Source: Coffea arabica
Taxonomy: Eukaryota; Streptophyta; Magnoliopsida; Gentianales; Rubiaceae
Length of the DNA stretch: 64,000 bases
Direction: 5' to 3'
Assembly (NCBI RefSeq): GCF_036785885.1
Contig: NC_092323.1
Span: 9,556,501-9,620,500, forward strand
Part shown: piece after piece, positions 61,201 to 64,000 of the stretch
Position numbering within the stretch: position 1 is the first letter of the stretch
How the letters are laid out: the number at the start of each line of letters is the position of its first letter
The notes under the pieces: generated by a model
What the model was told of the DNA's origin: nothing
Seen by the model: only the letters and a program-made list of their open reading frames with translations
Database searches by the model: none
Program-made: the position numbers and the translations under genes

Positions 61201-63472
61201 TGGACATTAATTAAAAAGAAAATTGAAATTTTATGAAACACATTTCGCAATCACCTTTTCGGTCACATACATCACATCATAGATAGTGCAACAGTAAAAA
61301 ACTAATGTGTGGTTGGAAGGGTCCAAGTGTCCAACATACCTCAACAAGTTTCCATCACAAAGAAAAGCTTTAAAAGGCATACGAACAAACAAATACAATG
61401 CAATCAGGGATGAAATTATTACCAGACTCAATTATCCAATTCCCGTACTACATTTGAAAAGGTATTCAAATGCATCCCTTGAAGTCATAACCATTAAAAT
61501 TTGCAAGGCCCAAAACTTGGTAAATGACAGGAGACTATAACTAAAGTGTGTTTTATATAAGACATGTGACAAGCTGACAGAACAATGTACTGTTATATCA
61601 CACTAAAAGCATCTAGGTTAATGTTATTAGAGTAAAAATACCTGAACTAGAGTTGTACAAATGTTCTTGCCATATTGTGGGAGTTGGTGTGTTCCATTCA
61701 CTTATTCTAGCTCCAAAATGAGAAGCAATTGCATAAACAGTTGCCTGTAACAAGATAAGCACCTTACAATTGTTCTTGTGACGTGGGAAAACAGATGATT
61801 AATCTCAGGGATTGACAATCATGATCAAAAGTGGGTCTAATTTATGACACAATAAATACACATAAATGAAAGAAACAAAGAACATACAGATTTCCCAACT
61901 CCAGCTGGTCCCACGAACAGAAGAACATTTTTACAGAGGGTTTCCTGTCCAATGTAAAAGAAGAATTAGCGTCCAACAAGGCAACTAGTTTTTAACATGA
62001 CAAACTGGTTAAAATGCATTGAAGTACATCCACACGGCAGCCACTGGGGGGGGGTGATGGGGGGAATGGGTTGCATTGTGAAGTGAGATGAGGATATGGG
62101 AAGCTGGCACTACCAGTACCGGTGCACAGACAGCATAGGTTATTCATTGATTTGAATGTGATGCAACAATAGCAGAAAAATGACATTGAACAATCATATT
62201 TTGGTTAGTGCTTCTTCATTTTGAGCTAAACAGTGCAATACAAGTGGCGATAACCAAAAGTTTGTTGGTAATAGCAGAGCATAAAAGAAACAAAAAACTG
62301 TTTTCTGTAGAAATTAAATGATAATCAACACTTTGGTTTTGCAACAGGATTTCCATTTGCAAAAGCAAAATACAAGGGCACCTTGGAGGCAGTCAATATT
62401 TCTTCAAACAGAACTTTTACTTCCTCAACCTGCAACATTCAAACGGAAGAATCACTGCAAAGCATATTCGGTACTTGAGTTGATACCTTGCATACAAAAC
62501 ACTTTTTAAATGATTCTTGTCCATACCTTCTTTTTGTGAACAGCAAGCTCTTCCAATGAACAGGGTTTGTATTTATCAGCCCATAACTCCCTGCTCATTC
62601 CATTCCCTGATATGTGTAAGCAAAAGTTAAATACCAAAATAAAGGAGTGGAATAAGTTCAAAGTTCAGGCTAGCACTCCCAGGCACATAAAATAAGAACC
62701 AAGATTCAGAAAAGAGGAAGTTTGTAACTAAATTAACTTTATGTGAACCAAGATGACACGTTAAGAAAGATTAAGCAATTATTAGTGGCAATCATACCAG
62801 TAGATACCTTGAATCCCCTAATCCCATCATCAAACTCCTCGCAAAACCGTCTAATCTGCATTATCGGAGTGTATCAAATTTCATGAACAGAAGGCCAGTA
62901 AAATGTTAGAACACAGCATAATCCACAGGGATAACTATGGTTGTTTCCGTTAGTATTATCAGTACACAAATTTTCCGGAATGCTACTGTCCAGCCTGACC
63001 AAAACATTGAAGTGATACTGAAATAACGTCATATAAAGAAGCTTATTAAGGGAAATTGCTCAAAATTTCATCTTGGAACTCATCAACAACCAGGAAAGAA
63101 TAAACCAAAGCACTCCCGTGCCGGCTGGCCCCCAAAACAACACAAAAGAAGGAACTCTAGAATCTTCAATCAAGCATACAAGTTCAAAAAAACATATACC
63201 AGACACATAAGGTGCAAAACAAAAAAAAAAGAAATTGCAGCAATGAGAACGATAATTACTTCATCAAAATCATTAGTTAAGGGCCCTTTACGCGGCCGAG
63301 GACCAGATTTTGAGAGGGAAGCCTTCTTTGCCCTCTTGTTGGGGTTAGTTGGAGGAACTGAAGCTGGTTTTGAGTAACTTAAATCCGATTTCAACGAAAA
63401 ATCTTTATCGTCATCATCATCTTCGGAGGATGATATTACAATCGTAGCGTTTCTCTTCCCCCTACCCTTCAT
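58240..63472 (-). CDS. RAD17: RAD17 checkpoint clamp loader
   Basis: Twelve exons in order of translation are 63472-63260, 62855-62798, 62606-62527, 62429-62382, 61944-61888, 61744-61642, 60986-60682, 60600-60246, 59716-59591, 59391-59193, 59077-59017 and 58467-58240. They give 610 residues, close to Arabidopsis RAD17 (about 600). An acidic and then basic N-terminus ([21 protein letters not shown]) precedes [19 protein letters not shown]. Walker A is VGPAGVGKS (about 144-152) and Walker B is VVLLIDDLP (about 225). The sensor region includes [18 protein letters not shown]. The C-terminus is acidic ([15 protein letters not shown]). With RFC2-5 subunits it loads the 9-1-1 clamp at damaged DNA for ATR signalling in the nucleus. 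An in-frame ATG at 63556 would extend the N-terminus, but 63472 fits better. The gene appears intact. Confidence 0.94.
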
Positions 63473-63556
63473 AGCCACCGGAAAGATAAAAACCCTAACT
63501 TGAATGCAGAAAATAAATGTCGCTGACAACAGATGATGAATGCTTATGGCATCCAA

Positions 63557-64000
63557 TAAATGAATTCAAGATTTCCGATGGGTTCACAAATAAAGAAAAA
63601 TTGGCATCGGAAATGGGATTAACTGGGGACTGCAGGTGGAGACGATTGCTTTACTAGCATAGTTCGACTTCTTTCCTAGCATGATTTGGTAAAGAAGGCA
63701 AAGCCGAATTCCCGGGGTTTTCTTTTCTTTTCTTCTTTATTTTTGGCGGGGAAATCAGTTTTAGCGTATCGCACAAGCCGAGGAGGCAACACCTTGGACT
63801 TAGAATATTTTTAAACAAACGGTGGTGCCATCTATACATACAAAATATATATATAATACTTAAGTAATGACAGTACAGTTGATATAACAACTTTTATCAT
63901 CTTTTAAATTTTAAATTTTGTTTTTACAAAAATTGATTTTTATCCTAATCACTTAATCATATTTTGTTAATATAACTATTCATAATCATTCTAAGTATTG
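63557..64000. other. Upstream flank of RAD17
   Basis: AT-rich 5' flanking sequence that becomes almost pure A/T after 63840. No further gene is supported before the window ends. Confidence 0.5.

Overview
The window is nuclear DNA from a flowering plant. Intron-rich genes have GT-AG introns and 50 to 1,250 bp spacing, intergenic DNA is AT-rich, and the protein families are plant-specific. They include a peroxisomal-type ascorbate peroxidase, an AHK1-type histidine kinase, a DUF630/DUF632 protein, a POLLENLESS3-like protein and an ERD7-type senescence protein. A eudicot is likely; the species cannot be named from sequence alone.

Layout from left to right. 237-5062 (+) is the 3' half of a lysosomal-type alpha-mannosidase gene. 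6102-8275 (-) is ribosomal protein eS24, with a telo-box and TGGGCC promoter. 8687-9205 is an inverted-repeat element. 9846-10398 (-) is a two-exon gene for a 60-residue protein. 12810-16205 (+) is a senescence-domain (ERD7-like) gene with ABRE-type sites just upstream. 20302-27296 (+) is a complete AHK1-type hybrid histidine kinase. 27622-33731 is a tandem array of about 460-bp units, each carrying a tRNA-Ile(AAU) gene on the minus strand: 11 full-length copies and 2 truncated ones, with a hAT-type element inserted. 33872-35564 (+) encodes a small conserved protein. 37034-38724 is a Mutator-type element. 39007-40838 (+) is POLLENLESS3-like. 41392-44379 (-) is a membrane-anchored peroxisomal ascorbate peroxidase. 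44644-46252 is a second Mutator-type element with about 300-bp ends. 47531-47814 holds two MITEs head to head. 49000-50069 is a Pack-MULE-like element carrying broken subtilase exons. 51011-54627 (+) is a DUF630/DUF632 protein, 55505-56597 (-) a MYB/SANT-like (LIMYB-type) protein, and 58240-63472 (-) the checkpoint clamp loader RAD17.

The protein genes look like independent housekeeping or stress genes with no shared pathway. The most unusual region is the tRNA-Ile array. It contains a three-unit block of exactly 1,384 bp that is duplicated; the hAT element plus its 8-bp target duplication (514 bp) accounts for the whole length difference between the copies. Some copies carry changes at the invariant A14 position, others have broken stems, and two lost most of the tRNA through deletions at a short match between the T-loop and the spacer.

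No LTR retroelement, Polinton or other virus-like element was recognised. All exon coordinates come from reading splice sites and family similarity by eye, not from transcripts.
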